NCBI RefSeq assembly: GCF_000378505.1
Contig: NZ_KB899999.1
Location: 1 to 64,000 of the forward strand
Length of the DNA stretch: 64,000 bases
Origin: Modicisalibacter luteus DSM 23508
GTDB taxonomy: Bacteria; Pseudomonadota; Gammaproteobacteria; Pseudomonadales; Halomonadaceae
Direction of reading: 5' to 3'
Below the pieces are notes generated by a model, which saw only the letters and a list, made by a program, of their open reading frames with translations, was not told the origin of the DNA and ran no database searches. A program made the position numbers and the translations under genes. Shown here piece by piece: positions 43,755 to 53,402 of the stretch. Position 1 is the first letter of the stretch. The number at the start of each line of letters is the position of its first letter.

Positions 43755-45068
43755 CTAGCGAGGCAAACGAATCTGGACACGAAGCCCGCCCTCTGCCGCC
43801 CGGGAAAAGATGATTGTGCCGCGATACTGTTCAACCACCTGCTTCAAAATGGCCAGTCCCAGGCCATGTCCCGGAGTGCTCTCGTCAAGGCGACGTCCAC
43901 GCTGCCCCAGCAGAGGCAAAACTTCCTCATCCACTCCCGGCCCATCATCGCTGACATCGACTACCAATCCCGAATCATCCGAGATGTGGCAGTTCACTTG
44001 GGAACGCGCCCATTTCCCGGCGTTATCGAGAACGATCCCCAGCATCTCGTTAAAGTCTTGTCGCTCCACTCCTATACGTGCGCCCTCATTCAGGGATGAC
44101 GTCAGCGTGAACCGCTTGTCGGGATATAGCGTCTGAACCAGCTCCCGCAAAGTTTGCGCTTCCTGAAGCACGTCCGAATATTGCCCACCTGTCGGCCCGG
44201 CGAAGCGTGCCCGTCGTAACTCCGAGACCAACTGGGCCTGCATGAATTCCAGGCGTTCCAGCATGCGCTGGCGACGCTGATCATCGATCGGCCGACGACC
44301 GCGCAGCACTTGAGTGACTGCAGCCAGGGGCGTCTGCAGGGTATGCGAGAGGTTGGCCACCGCATCGCGTGAGCGCTGCAGTCGCCGCTGCACCTCCTCC
44401 AGAAAATGATTGAGCTGGGCAAGCAAATCATCCAGTTCGGACGGAGCATCGAGATCGAGCCGCTCGCGCTGCCCTGCCTGAAGCTCGGCCAGTTGATGAC
44501 GCAGTCGCGACAGCGGCCGCAGGCTACGGTTGACGGCGACCAGATTCAGGAGAATCAACAACAACAATACGAGACCGGCAATGCCACCAACCCACCAATG
44601 CAGGGTATGCAGGCCGGCTTCGACCTGAGCGAAGTCTTCGCCGATCAGCAGAACCCCGGGGCGCCCCTCTAATGTCAGCGTTTCCCGGTAGACGAGCAGA
44701 TGCCGGCCTTGCGAGTGCACCTCGAAGACCCCAGCTTCCGGTGTCTTCAGCAAGGGCGTGAGTGATGCCAGCCATTTCTGGCTGGAGGCAAAAACCTCTT
44801 CACCGATGCGCAGAACATAGAGATGGTGAAAGACATCGGAGGTCAGCTCTCCCGGCTCAAGCCACTGAGCTGACAGGCCATCGGACTGCTGTAGCCTGTC
44901 GATGGTGTAATGCGCTTCCTGGCGAAGCCGGTCGCCCAGAAATTCCCGAGCCAGACTGCCCAGCAGGACACCATGCAGCAACCAGGTCACGCCTACACAA
45001 ACCAGCGCCACCAGGCCCAGCCGTGTCAACAATCGCACCCGCAGGCTACGCTGATCAATGCGAAGCAA
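43755..45068 (-). CDS. copS: Copper-cluster sensor histidine kinase (CopS/PhoQ-like)
   Basis: About 437 residues: transmembrane helices at about 15-35 and 165-185 enclosing a periplasmic sensor of roughly 125 residues, a HAMP-like linker, a HisKA region with His242 in NLSHTLQTPLAAV, and a HATPase ending GHGLGLAILKQVVEQY. The start is probably a TTG at 45068 overlapping the regulator stop, since no ATG fits; the frame is open 33 codons further inside the regulator gene. Role in copper sensing is inferred from position after copA-copB. Confidence 0.82.
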   Translation of the reverse strand: MLRIDQRSLRVRLLTRLGLVALVCVGVTWLLHGVLLGSLAREFLGDRLRQEAHYTIDRLQQSDGLSAQWLEPGELTSDVFHHLYVLRIGEEVFASSQKWLASLTPLLKTPEAGVFEVHSQGRHLLVYRETLTLEGRPGVLLIGEDFAQVEAGLHTLHWWVGGIAGLVLLLLILLNLVAVNRSLRPLSRLRHQLAELQAGQRERLDLDAPSELDDLLAQLNHFLEEVQRRLQRSRDAVANLSHTLQTPLAAVTQVLRGRRPIDDQRRQRMLERLEFMQAQLVSELRRARFAGPTGGQYSDVLQEAQTLRELVQTLYPDKRFTLTSSLNEGARIGVERQDFNEMLGIVLDNAGKWARSQVNCHISDDSGLVVDVSDDGPGVDEEVLPLLGQRGRRLDESTPGHGLGLAILKQVVEQYRGTIIFSRAAEGGLRVQIRLPR

Positions 45069-45723
45069 AGAGGTACCCTTGCCCACGACGTGTCTGGATG
45101 CGCGCCTTGCCGACCAGACGACGCAATCTCCCGACATAAACTTCAACCAGATTGGGCGCCGCCGCATCCTGGTCGAGCGTATAGAGCTGCTCCAGCAGTT
45201 GGGCCTTGGATAGGACCCGGTCGGGATGACGCATTAGGTAGCGCAGCAGGCAGAACTCAGTTGCCGTCAACGATTGCCATGCACCGTCATCGCCACGCCT
45301 CACCTGACGGGTATGCTCATCGAGGACGACATCGCCGATGCTAAGTACCGTGGCCAGGCTGCCTGTGCCTCGCCGTAGCAGCGCATGTAGTCGTGCCAGC
45401 AACTCGGCCTCGTGATAAGGCTTGGTCAAATAATCATCCGCCCCCCGTCGCAGACCGACGACCTTGTCCTCCCAGCTGTCCCGGGCAGTCAGGACGAGAA
45501 TCGGCAAGCGATGACCCGCTTGCCGCCAGCGCTGCACAAGCTCGAGTCCCGACCCGTCGGGCAAGCCGAGATCGAGGATCGCCAAGGCATAGGCTTCGCT
45601 GGCTATCAGGGCATCAGCCTCACGTGCCCGGCATGCCACATCGACCCGATAGCCCTCGTCCTCCAGCGCTTCGGCCAGGCTTTCCGCCAACAGATCATCG
45701 TCTTCAACGAGCAATAGGCGCAT
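45055..45723 (-). CDS. copR: OmpR-family response regulator of the copper cluster
   Basis: 222 residues. The receiver has acidic pocket EDDD near 7-10, phospho-acceptor Asp51 in LAILDLGLPDG and Lys in LTKPY; the winged helix C-terminus ends RRGQGYLF. Sequence is nearest to the PmrA/QseB/CopR group. It is 18 nt after the cytochrome gene and coupled to the kinase. It probably binds the direct repeat before copA. Confidence 0.9.
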   Translation of the reverse strand: MRLLLVEDDDLLAESLAEALEDEGYRVDVACRAREADALIASEAYALAILDLGLPDGSGLELVQRWRQAGHRLPILVLTARDSWEDKVVGLRRGADDYLTKPYHEAELLARLHALLRRGTGSLATVLSIGDVVLDEHTRQVRRGDDGAWQSLTATEFCLLRYLMRHPDRVLSKAQLLEQLYTLDQDAAAPNLVEVYVGRLRRLVGKARIQTRRGQGYLFASH

Positions 45724-45741
45724 CGGGACCCAACAGCACGA

Positions 45742-46494
45742 TCAATGGGTATGCCCATCGGCATAATGGTCATCTTCCTGCGCCGAAGACGTCGGCTCCT
45801 GTTGGGTCGAAGGCTGCGCCCCAGAGGGGGGCGATGCCGTTTCTGGCTCGTCAGTTCCCTCATGATGGCCTGGCTGGGCACCATCGCCGTGCGCCCCCTC
45901 ACCCTGGGCATGATGCCCCTGTGAAGGCTCCTCCATCATGGCGCTCATGTCGCCATGGCTATGATCGTGACCATCGTCCTGCGCCGTACTGCCATCGCCA
46001 GACGATATGAGCGCCAAGTACTGCGGTTCGGAAAGCCCAGGCAGGCGCTGAAGAAACGCCACTATTTCCCAGAGCGCCTGATCGTCATGCGTCTCCCCCC
46101 AGGCCGGCATGCTCGACATCTTGATGCCGTGCTTGACGATCCAGAACTGCTCCGCAGGCGCCCAGTGCCCTTCTTCGGCCAGCACCGGCGGCTTGGGGTT
46201 GAGACCCTGGCGCAGTATCGTGTTCTCGAGTCCTGGGCGAAGATGACAGCTCACACACATCTGCTGGTAGGCGCGGGCGCCCTTGGCGATTAACTGGTCA
46301 TCGTCGAGGTCGGGCACATTGATACCCTCGGCGTGTTCCTCGACGGAATTGTGCATCGTTTCATGAAAAGCCCACTCCACCCAGGGTGTGTGGGCATCGC
46401 TGGCAGCCACGTTATAGGCTCCGCTATAAATGTAAGCAACGCCACTGAGTGCCAACAAAAGCAACGCCAGCATTGCTCCCAACAAGATCCTCAT
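45742..46494 (-). CDS. Cytochrome c with His/Met-rich metal-binding tail
   Basis: 250 residues. An N-terminal hydrophobic anchor (about 2-23), one haem site CVSCH at 80-84 and a probable axial Met in KMSSMPAWGE. After about residue 165 comes a tail of over 80 residues rich in His, Asp, Gly, Met and Gln (DDGHDHSHGDMSAMM and similar), ending HYADGHTH. It lies between copB and copR in the copper operon. A role in periplasmic copper binding or Cu(I) oxidation is plausible but unproven. Confidence 0.88.
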   Translation of the reverse strand: MRILLGAMLALLLLALSGVAYIYSGAYNVAASDAHTPWVEWAFHETMHNSVEEHAEGINVPDLDDDQLIAKGARAYQQMCVSCHLRPGLENTILRQGLNPKPPVLAEEGHWAPAEQFWIVKHGIKMSSMPAWGETHDDQALWEIVAFLQRLPGLSEPQYLALISSGDGSTAQDDGHDHSHGDMSAMMEEPSQGHHAQGEGAHGDGAQPGHHEGTDEPETASPPSGAQPSTQQEPTSSAQEDDHYADGHTH

Positions 46495-46544
46495 TCACTT
46501 CTCCATTATTGTGTTTCGTTACCCAGCTGCCATGCATGATAGGT

Positions 46545-47306
46545 CTAGAACCACATGCGAATCCCAACGACAGCACCGCTCCCCTCGACCTCACCGAATT
46601 CATCCCGCGTGAAGTCCGCGGTCTGACCGTACTGCTTTTCCCAATAACCGCCGATATACGGAGCAACCTTAGGTGTAATCTCGTAGCGTAGACGCAGTCC
46701 CAAGCGCGTGGAATTCAGCCCCTCGCCTACCCCGAACGCTTCGACATCGCTCCCCGCCAGCTCGATTTCGGCCCGTGGCTGCAGGATGAGGCGCTGGGTA
46801 ACATGCAGGTCGTATTCGCCTTCCAACGCTGCGGAGACATCGCCATCCTCACTGACCCGAAAAGACGTATCAACCTCGATGCCGTAGGGTAGAGTACCCA
46901 TCAGGCCGATGACCGCAAAGAAACGCTCGGGATGATCATTGCTTCCCAAGCCGCCCTGGTAGCCCACGCCACCCTGCAGTTCCCAGAAGTCCGCGATCAG
47001 GTGACTATAGAGCAGGTCCAGCGACTCGAACTCGGCCTTCTCACCGTCGCCTTGGGTGTTTTCACCCTCGCCCTTGAGGTAAAGCCGCTGGCGGTCACCG
47101 CCGTACCAGCCTTGAAAATCCCATATCAAGGCCTCCTCGTTGTCATCGCTCCAGGCATATTCGAAGCGGTCGACAAGCAGCGTCCCGAAATGATGCTCCT
47201 CCATGGCCACCCCCCAACCCGGCGGGATGTCCTCCACCTGGGCCAACGCCGCCGAGGCCAGGGAAAACGCGCCGATACCGGCGACTGCGCGTACACAAAC
47301 GTTCAT
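46545..47306 (-). CDS. copB: Copper resistance protein B, outer membrane
   Basis: 253 residues of the CopB/PcoB family: signal peptide about 1-22, then beta-barrel sequence with WDFQGWYGGDRQRLYLKGEG, a family hallmark, and an end in GIRMWF with terminal Phe for outer-membrane insertion. The usual Met-rich N-terminal extension is missing. The ATG at 47306 has an AAGGAAA site and lies 11 nt after copA. Confidence 0.93.
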   Translation of the reverse strand: MNVCVRAVAGIGAFSLASAALAQVEDIPPGWGVAMEEHHFGTLLVDRFEYAWSDDNEEALIWDFQGWYGGDRQRLYLKGEGENTQGDGEKAEFESLDLLYSHLIADFWELQGGVGYQGGLGSNDHPERFFAVIGLMGTLPYGIEVDTSFRVSEDGDVSAALEGEYDLHVTQRLILQPRAEIELAGSDVEAFGVGEGLNSTRLGLRLRYEITPKVAPYIGGYWEKQYGQTADFTRDEFGEVEGSGAVVGIRMWF

Positions 47307-47317
47307 CGTAGTTTCCT

Positions 47318-49222
47318 TCAGGCGACCTTGACGACCCGGAACATGCCGGCATCCATGTGATAAAGCAGGTGGCAATGAAACGCCCAATGCCCCGGGGCAT
47401 CAGCGGTAACGAGCGCGGAGACCCGCTCGCCCGGCTTGACGTTCAAGGTATGCTTGCGCGGAATCAGCTCACCGGCACCGTTTTCCAATTCCATCCACAT
47501 GCCATGCAGGTGAATGGGATGCTCCATCATGGTCGTATTGACGAAGATCAGGCGTAGCCGCTCACCGTGCTCGAAGTGAATCGGGCCATCGACCTCGCTG
47601 AATTTCTTGCCGTCGAAAGACCACATGTAGCGCGCCATGTTGCCGGTCAGGTGCAGTTCGAGCTCGCGCCCCGGCGGTCGACGATCCGGCCAGGGCGCAT
47701 AGGCCTTGAGATCGCTATAGACCAGGACACGCCGTTCGCCAGGATCGATGCCGATGCCTGGCTGATCATAACGGGCCCCCGGCTGTGCGGCTCCCGCTGC
47801 CAGGAGCGTATTGCCATGCTGGGCTGGAGGCGTCTCTTCCACGGGGGAGGCATGGTTCATTCCAGGCATCGAGGAATGGTCCACGCCGTGCATTGCGGAA
47901 TGGTCCTTGCCATGCATTGTGGAGTGATCCATGTCATGCGCCGGAGTACGATCCATCCCGGCCATCGCTGCATGGTCCGTCGCACTCATCGCCTTGTGGT
48001 CCATACCTGCCATGCCGGCATGGGAAGAATGATCCTTGTCCGATGCGGCTTGCCCGCTTTCCATCATCGCGTGATCCATGCCGCCGCCATGGGCAGCCAT
48101 GGCTTCCATGCCTCGATCGGCAATGCGTCGACGTTCGGGCACCGGGGCCGCCATGCCCAAGCGAGGCGCCAGCGTCGCACGCACATACCCGCTACGGTCC
48201 ATGGTCTCGGCAAATATCGTGTAAGCCTGGTCCGCCTCCGGCTCGATGATGACGTCGTAGGTCTCGGCGACGGCGATACGGAATTCATCGACACTGACCG
48301 GCTGAACCGGCTGCCCGTCGGCGGCGACAACCGTCATCCTTATACCGGGGATGCGCACATCGAAGTAGCTCATGGCCGAGCCATTGATGACCCGCAGACG
48401 AACCTTCTCGCCCGGCCGAAACAGCGCCGTCCAGTTATCCTGCGCGGTATGGCCATTGACGAGGTAGGTGTAGGTGCTGCCGGTGACATCGGCGATATCG
48501 CGCGAGCTCATGCGCATCTGCTGCCACATGGCGCGTTGTTTCCATGTCTCCGCCAGACCATGCTTGGCGACATCGTCAAAGAAATCGACGAGGGTTCGCT
48601 CCTGGCGGTTGTAGTAGCCCTCAGCGACCTTGAGGTGGCGAAAGACGTCACGCGGATCCTCGAAGGTCCAGTCGGTCAACAGCAGAACATGCTCGCGATC
48701 ATAGTCGAACGGCTCAGGTTCAGCCGGCTCGATGATCATCGGCCCGGCATGGCCCAGTTGCTCCTGCAGCCCCGAGTGGCTGTGATACCAGTAGGTTCCG
48801 TTCTGGTTGACGGGAAAGCGAGCCGTAAAGACCTCGCCGGGAGCGACGCCGGCATAGCTAAGCCCAGGTACGCCATCCATGTTCGATGGCAGAATGATGC
48901 CGTGCCAGTGAACGGACGTCGTCTCGTCGAGCAGATTGGTGATCTTGAGCGAAGCATCCTGCCCTTCGCGCAACCGGATCAGTGGCCCGGGGCTGGAGCC
49001 GTTGAGCGTAATCGGGTAAGCCTCTTTGCCGGCGATCTGCCGGGTCTCGCGTCGTACTGCCAGGGAAACCCGAGGGCCGTCTTCGAGCCCCTGAGGATAG
49101 ATATTGGCCAGGCCGGCGGGAGCCGCCCAAGCTGGACGTACTCCCAAAGCAGCGGTGGACAGGCCGAGCAGAGAAGCGGCTTGAAGAAGCTGCCGCCGGG
49201 ACAGAACGGGTGCACTTGCCAT
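47318..49222 (-). CDS. copA: Multicopper oxidase CopA, copper resistance
   Basis: 634 residues. A Tat signal (Arg9-Arg10, SRRQLLQAA) is followed by three cupredoxin domains. Copper ligands are seen in VHWHG, WYHSHSG, HPIHLHGMW and HCHLLYHMDAGM, covering type 1, 2 and 3 sites. A long Met/His-rich insert with MDH, MHG and GM repeats (about 395-480) should bind extra copper. It oxidises Cu(I) in the periplasm. The ATG at 49222 gives a correct Tat signal; 19 upstream codons do not. First gene of the operon copA-copB-cytochrome-copR-copS. Confidence 0.95.
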   Translation of the reverse strand: MASAPVLSRRQLLQAASLLGLSTAALGVRPAWAAPAGLANIYPQGLEDGPRVSLAVRRETRQIAGKEAYPITLNGSSPGPLIRLREGQDASLKITNLLDETTSVHWHGIILPSNMDGVPGLSYAGVAPGEVFTARFPVNQNGTYWYHSHSGLQEQLGHAGPMIIEPAEPEPFDYDREHVLLLTDWTFEDPRDVFRHLKVAEGYYNRQERTLVDFFDDVAKHGLAETWKQRAMWQQMRMSSRDIADVTGSTYTYLVNGHTAQDNWTALFRPGEKVRLRVINGSAMSYFDVRIPGIRMTVVAADGQPVQPVSVDEFRIAVAETYDVIIEPEADQAYTIFAETMDRSGYVRATLAPRLGMAAPVPERRRIADRGMEAMAAHGGGMDHAMMESGQAASDKDHSSHAGMAGMDHKAMSATDHAAMAGMDRTPAHDMDHSTMHGKDHSAMHGVDHSSMPGMNHASPVEETPPAQHGNTLLAAGAAQPGARYDQPGIGIDPGERRVLVYSDLKAYAPWPDRRPPGRELELHLTGNMARYMWSFDGKKFSEVDGPIHFEHGERLRLIFVNTTMMEHPIHLHGMWMELENGAGELIPRKHTLNVKPGERVSALVTADAPGHWAFHCHLLYHMDAGMFRVVKVA

Positions 49223-49253
49223 GGAAGAGTCCTGCGCAATCAGGGATTGCCTC

Positions 49254-49286
49254 ATTCTGACCCAGCAACCTGAAAGCAAGCTGAAA
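49254..49286 (-). promoter_or_regulatory. Candidate CopR box and promoter of copA
   Basis: On the minus strand TTTCAG occurs twice with 11-bp period (49281-49286 and 49270-49275), the direct-repeat spacing of OmpR-family sites, followed 10 bases later by CAGAAT as a possible -10. It overlaps the end of the phospholipase gene. Confidence 0.6.
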
Positions 49287-49289
49287 AGC

Positions 49290-50852
49290 TCAAAGCAAGT
49301 GCTCGATCGGCAATAGGCGCAGCGCCGCGGCTTTCACGTGCCGCCAGAATCCGCCGGGCTCCTCGTCCAGTACGACCTTCCGCCCGTCGCGGCGGGTTTC
49401 CCAGCGCAGGCTGCCATTCTCGGCCAGTGTGACCTGATAACTGCGCGACGGGTGCATGCCCTGCCGAGCCAGATCCCAGAGCTGCTGCCCCAGCTCACGG
49501 CTGTCGATCAACAACCCCAGCTCGCTGTTCCACCACAGCGAACGCGGATCGGCATTGAGCGAGCCGATGAACACGCGATCCCGGTCGAAGGCCATGGCCT
49601 TGGTATGCAGGCTGGAGATTTCGCCCACGGCCCGAGTGGGTTGCCGTGACAAATCTCCCCGCAATTCGTAAAGGCGTGCGCCCTGCTTCAACATGGCAGG
49701 GCGCCACGGTGCATAGGCACCATGCAATGACGGCACATCGGTGGCTTCCAATGAATTGGTCAGCACGCTCAACGTAATACCGCGCTGCGCCAGCCCTTTT
49801 AGAATATCGACACCCGCCCGGGTCGGTATCACATAGGGCGAGATGATCAGCATCTCATCTTCGAGGCGGCCAAACGCGCCTTCGAGCTGGTTCATCAGGG
49901 TCAGTTCGAACGGTGGATAGCCGGTCACTGCAAGCTTTTCCGGCGAGTCCCACAACGCAATGGCCGGCGCCCAGACCAAAGAATCGAAGAGGCTTCGTCC
50001 AGGCTCGCCGGCCAAGCGCCGAAAGGCGGGTTGTGTCGACAGCGCATTGCCTTGCGCAGCATCTTCGGCGAGTTCGAATAGCAGGTCATGCCAGGCATCA
50101 TCCTGCGCGGACTCGAACTGACGCAGCGGTACGGCCAGCGGATGATTCCAGAAGCTATCGAAACTGCCCGAGAGCGTGGCGACCACCGGGCCAACAGCCA
50201 TCACGTCGAGATCGTTGAAGTTGAGTTCGGCATCGACCTCGAAGTACTCGTCACCCAGATTGCGCCCGCCAGTGATCGCTACGGCATTGTCCGTCACCCA
50301 CAGCTTGTTGTGCATGCGCCGATGCTTGCGATCGAACTGGGCCAACAGCGTCAGATAGTAGGTCAGGCGTGTGCCACGCCCCGTAGCCACCGGGTTGAAG
50401 ACGCGTACTTCGGCATTCGGGTGACTGTCGAAGGCGGCCAGTATGGCTTGCTTGTTGCGGCTGGTTGGATCTTCAAGCAGCAGGCGTACACGCACGCCCC
50501 GCTGCGCGGCGTGCAACATCTGCCGCAGCAAGGCTCGACCAGTGCGATCGTCCTCGAAGATGTAGGTTTGAACGTCGAGTGTCTTCTGGGCATGTGCGGC
50601 CAACGAGGCCCGCAAGGCGAAGGCCGTCGGCCCATCCGACAACAGCCTCATGCCACTGACCCCATCGTGAGCGCCGTCTGCCTGACGAGCCCAGGCCCCC
50701 AGGTAAGTGTCGCGGGCGGTGTCCAGCGACAGCGCCTGGGATGGCACTCTGGCCACATCGACCGAAGTGCAGCCAACCAACCATAAGAGGCTGGCCAGGG
50801 CCCATAACCAGCGCCTGCCGCAACTACCTGGCTTCGATAGATGGAGCGTCAT
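49290..50852 (-). CDS. Phospholipase-D-family lipoprotein, cardiolipin synthase C-like
   Basis: About 520 residues. An N-terminal lipoprotein-type signal ends in LVGC. Two HKD motifs are present: HNKLWVTDN followed by GGRNLGDEYF, and HTKAMAFDRDRVFIGSLN. This arrangement matches ClsC/YmdC-type enzymes that condense phospholipid headgroups, relevant to membrane adaptation in salt. The start is not certain: the ATG at 50852 lacks a clear ribosome site, and an in-frame ATG lies at 50876. Confidence 0.88.
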   Translation of the reverse strand: MTLHLSKPGSCGRRWLWALASLLWLVGCTSVDVARVPSQALSLDTARDTYLGAWARQADGAHDGVSGMRLLSDGPTAFALRASLAAHAQKTLDVQTYIFEDDRTGRALLRQMLHAAQRGVRVRLLLEDPTSRNKQAILAAFDSHPNAEVRVFNPVATGRGTRLTYYLTLLAQFDRKHRRMHNKLWVTDNAVAITGGRNLGDEYFEVDAELNFNDLDVMAVGPVVATLSGSFDSFWNHPLAVPLRQFESAQDDAWHDLLFELAEDAAQGNALSTQPAFRRLAGEPGRSLFDSLVWAPAIALWDSPEKLAVTGYPPFELTLMNQLEGAFGRLEDEMLIISPYVIPTRAGVDILKGLAQRGITLSVLTNSLEATDVPSLHGAYAPWRPAMLKQGARLYELRGDLSRQPTRAVGEISSLHTKAMAFDRDRVFIGSLNADPRSLWWNSELGLLIDSRELGQQLWDLARQGMHPSRSYQVTLAENGSLRWETRRDGRKVVLDEEPGGFWRHVKAAALRLLPIEHLL

Positions 50853-50862
50853 TGTTGTCCGG

Positions 50863-51046
50863 TCATTGCCCCGCATTGGCGTGGCGAGAGTTGCTCAGCA
50901 GCCAGGTGACCACCCGCCCGGTAATCAGCGCACCGAATACCAGGCAGTACATCCAAGGTACCGGTAGGCCAAGTACACCGAGTAGGAAATAAGCGGTACT
51001 TCCCTTGCGGTTTCGACCGGGCCGACCAACGTACCTGTCAGCCAGC
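50863..51046 (-). pseudogene. Possible remnant of a small membrane protein
   Basis: A 61-codon open stretch on the minus strand between stops reads as a basic segment, then FLLGVLGLPVPWMYCLVFGALI and RVVTWLLSN, i.e. one or two membrane segments. There is no ATG or GTG at its beginning, so it may be a decayed gene or chance. It ends 10 nt before the phospholipase start. Confidence 0.3.
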
Positions 51047-51127
51047 CGTTAGGCGACGGCCGCCCCATGACGGCCATCGCAATACTAACGAGGCAGTTAG
51101 ACGCCGCATGAAAGCGCCCGCAACTGA

Positions 51128-51589
51128 CTACTCTTGGGCGTCCTGGGAAGTGCTGCTCGAACTCGCCTGGGATACGCCATTCTGACCGCCGCCGCTGGAC
51201 GAGTTACCCTGCGCCGGCTCTTCCGGGGTCGACTCGTTGGGCTGCATCTGCTGAGCAGCCGGATCGCTTACGGGCATCTGGTCTCGCGAGGATTGTCCTT
51301 CGCCGATGGTCTCGTCTGGTTCCACCATGTCCGAGCCCGTAATACCGCTGGTCGTTCCCGTCAGACCAGTCGCCACATCGGCATCGTTACCGACATCAAC
51401 CTGGGTTTCGGCGGACCCTTCGCCGACGTCCATTTCCCTGTTCGCTGTTTCCCCGCCCGATTCACCGGCATTCTCCGAGGCCGGGTTGGTCGTATCCGTG
51501 CTGGTCGCTTCCTCATCATCACCACATCCGGCCAAGAGCGCCCCGGATAGTAACAGCGTTGCCAACAGCGATAGTTTGCCGCGTTCCAT
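51128..51589 (-). CDS. Acidic low-complexity lipoprotein
   Basis: 153 residues. A lipoprotein signal with lipobox LLAGC (Cys22) is followed by a disordered acidic chain rich in Asp, Glu, Ser, Thr, Gly and Gln. AGGAG ribosome site. Its N-terminus closely resembles those of the lipoproteins at 53546 and 54258, suggesting a local gene family. No enzymatic motif; function unknown. Acidic surface chains suit a halophile's envelope. Confidence 0.75.
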   Translation of the reverse strand: MERGKLSLLATLLLSGALLAGCGDDEEATSTDTTNPASENAGESGGETANREMDVGEGSAETQVDVGNDADVATGLTGTTSGITGSDMVEPDETIGEGQSSRDQMPVSDPAAQQMQPNESTPEEPAQGNSSSGGGQNGVSQASSSSTSQDAQE

Positions 51590-51887
51590 GATGCTCTCCT
51601 TGTCTCCTTGGGTTGTTACGTCTTACTTCACCCAGCGTAGCTTTCCTTGGCGGAACGTACTGAACGAGAGGCCGTTACACTCACGCTCCTTGGCCTGCAA
51701 TCAGCTAAAGTATAAGAAACTTATAAGAAAAGGCATAACCACCTGGGCATAACGTTGCCCTAGCCGAGGCGTCTGTGCCTTGCCGCGATTCGCTCCCCTT
51801 CTGCCGCCCAAGCCAATCCAGACCCAAAAGCCCTACCATGGAAACGCCGCCCGAAGGCGGCGTGGCATGACGAGAAACCGGAACGGC
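51590..51887. other. Intergenic region between ahcY and the acidic lipoprotein gene
   Basis: Holds the ahcY terminator near its right end (51844-51863). An AT-rich block at about 51711-51730 may be part of the promoter of the lipoprotein gene. No coding sequence supported. Confidence 0.5.
51844..51863 (-). terminator. Terminator of ahcY
   Basis: On the minus strand an 8-bp stem, ACGCCGCC / GGCGGCGT, closed by a TTCG tetraloop and followed by TTCC. The T-run is short, but the stable tetraloop and place 25 bases after the stop support it. Confidence 0.7.
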
Positions 51888-53300
51888 TCAGTAGCGGTAC
51901 TCATCCGGCTTAAAGGGGCCATCCACCGGGACGCCGGTGTACGTGGCCTGGTCCTCGGTCAGGCGGGTGACTACTCCACCGAACCCTTCCACCATGTAGC
52001 GGGCCACTTCCTCATCGAGTTGCTTGGGCAACACGGTCACGCTCAGGCCACTGGTTTTCTCGTCGTCAGTGAGATCGGCGAAACGCCGCTCATAGAGGTG
52101 GATCTGGGCAAGAACCTGGTTGGCGAACGAGCCGTCCATGATCCGCGATGGATGACCGGTGGCATTGCCCAGGTTTACCAGACGACCCTCGGAGAGCAGA
52201 ATCAGGTAATCATCACTGGTCGGATCAAACTCGCCCGGATCGCTGTCGCGGTAGATCTTGTGGACCTGCGGCTTGACCTCCTCCCAGTGCCACTGACGAC
52301 GCATGTAGGCAGTGTCAATCTCGCTGTCGAAATGGCCGATGTTGCACACCACGGCCCCCTTCTTGAGCGCCCTGAGCATCGGCGCATCGCAGGCGTTGAT
52401 GTTGCCGGTGCAGGTCACGACCAGGTCGATCTTTCCGAGCAGGTCTCGATCGATGCTGTCGACTCCCTTGTTGACGCCACCGACATAGGGTGACACCACC
52501 TCGTAGCCGTCCATGCAGGCCTGCATGGCGCAGATGGGATCGATCTCGCTGACCTTGACGATCATGCCTTCCTGGCGTAGCGAGGCGGCCGAGCCCTTGC
52601 CTACATCCCCATACCCAACCACCAGCGCCTGCTTGCCGGCCATCAGATGGTCCAAGCCACGCTTGATAGCGTCGTTGAGACTATGGCGGCAGCCGTACTT
52701 GTTGTCGTTCTTGGATTTGGTGACGGCATCGTTGACGTTGATGGCCGGCACCTTGAGCTTGCTGTCGCGCAGCATCTCCTGCAGGCGGTGTACACCAGTG
52801 GTAGTTTCCTCGGAGATGCCGTGAATGTTAGCCAGCAACTCGGGACGTTTGTCATGCAGTAACGCCGTCAGGTCGCCGCCATCATCGAGTACCATGTTCG
52901 GTGTCCAGCCATCGGGGCCCTCCACGGTCTGCTCGATACACCACCAGAACTCCTCCTCCGTTTCGCCCTTCCAGGCGAATACCGGGATGCCGGCAGCGGC
53001 GATTGCTGCAGCGGCATGATCCTGGGTCGAGAATATGTTGCACGAGGACCAACGCACCGAGGCACCTAGCTCGATCAGGGTCTCGATCAGCACTGCCGTC
53101 TGGATGGTCATGTGGATACAGCCGGCAATGCGGGCACCGGCAAGCGGCTGTTGATCACGGTATTTGGCGCGAATCTTCATCAGTGCCGGCATTTCGGTCT
53201 CGGCAATGCGAATCTCGCGACGCCCCCAGTCGGCCAGACCGATGTCGGCAACCTTGTAGTCATTCTGAGTAGTGGGTTGGGCATTGGCCATTGCTGTCAT
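51888..53300 (-). CDS. ahcY: S-adenosylhomocysteine hydrolase
   Basis: 470 residues. Splits S-adenosylhomocysteine to adenosine and homocysteine with bound NAD. Family motifs are [28 protein letters not shown] with the active-site Lys, and [10 protein letters not shown] for NAD; the protein ends KPDEYRY. An insert near residues 100-135 is shared with Pseudomonas-type enzymes. The frame is open 41 codons further upstream, but that stretch is the SAH riboswitch; the ATG at 53300 with GGAG site is the start. Confidence 0.97.
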   Translation of the reverse strand: MTAMANAQPTTQNDYKVADIGLADWGRREIRIAETEMPALMKIRAKYRDQQPLAGARIAGCIHMTIQTAVLIETLIELGASVRWSSCNIFSTQDHAAAAIAAAGIPVFAWKGETEEEFWWCIEQTVEGPDGWTPNMVLDDGGDLTALLHDKRPELLANIHGISEETTTGVHRLQEMLRDSKLKVPAINVNDAVTKSKNDNKYGCRHSLNDAIKRGLDHLMAGKQALVVGYGDVGKGSAASLRQEGMIVKVSEIDPICAMQACMDGYEVVSPYVGGVNKGVDSIDRDLLGKIDLVVTCTGNINACDAPMLRALKKGAVVCNIGHFDSEIDTAYMRRQWHWEEVKPQVHKIYRDSDPGEFDPTSDDYLILLSEGRLVNLGNATGHPSRIMDGSFANQVLAQIHLYERRFADLTDDEKTSGLSVTVLPKQLDEEVARYMVEGFGGVVTRLTEDQATYTGVPVDGPFKPDEYRY

Positions 53301-53317
53301 CGTCTTACTCCATTCCA

Positions 53318-53402
53318 AGGGAATGGGCGCCGTTGCGACTTGCAAACGTCTACCCGAGCCTCGCACACGATAAGCCATGCGCTGCAGCGCCCCTCGGGTA
53401 GC
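53318..53402 (-). ncRNA. SAH riboswitch in the ahcY leader
   Basis: Read on the minus strand, the leader contains CCCGAGGGGCGCTGCAGCGC, then GCGAGGCTCGGG, and further on CAACGGCGCCCATTCCC. These match the conserved blocks of the SAH riboswitch (CGAGGAGCGCUGC, AGGCUCGG, AACGGCGCUCA). CCCGAG can pair with CTCGGG, and GGGCGC with GCGCCC. It ends about 20 nt before the ahcY start, so ligand would expose the ribosome site. Known biology: SAH binding switches ahcY on. Confidence 0.9.
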
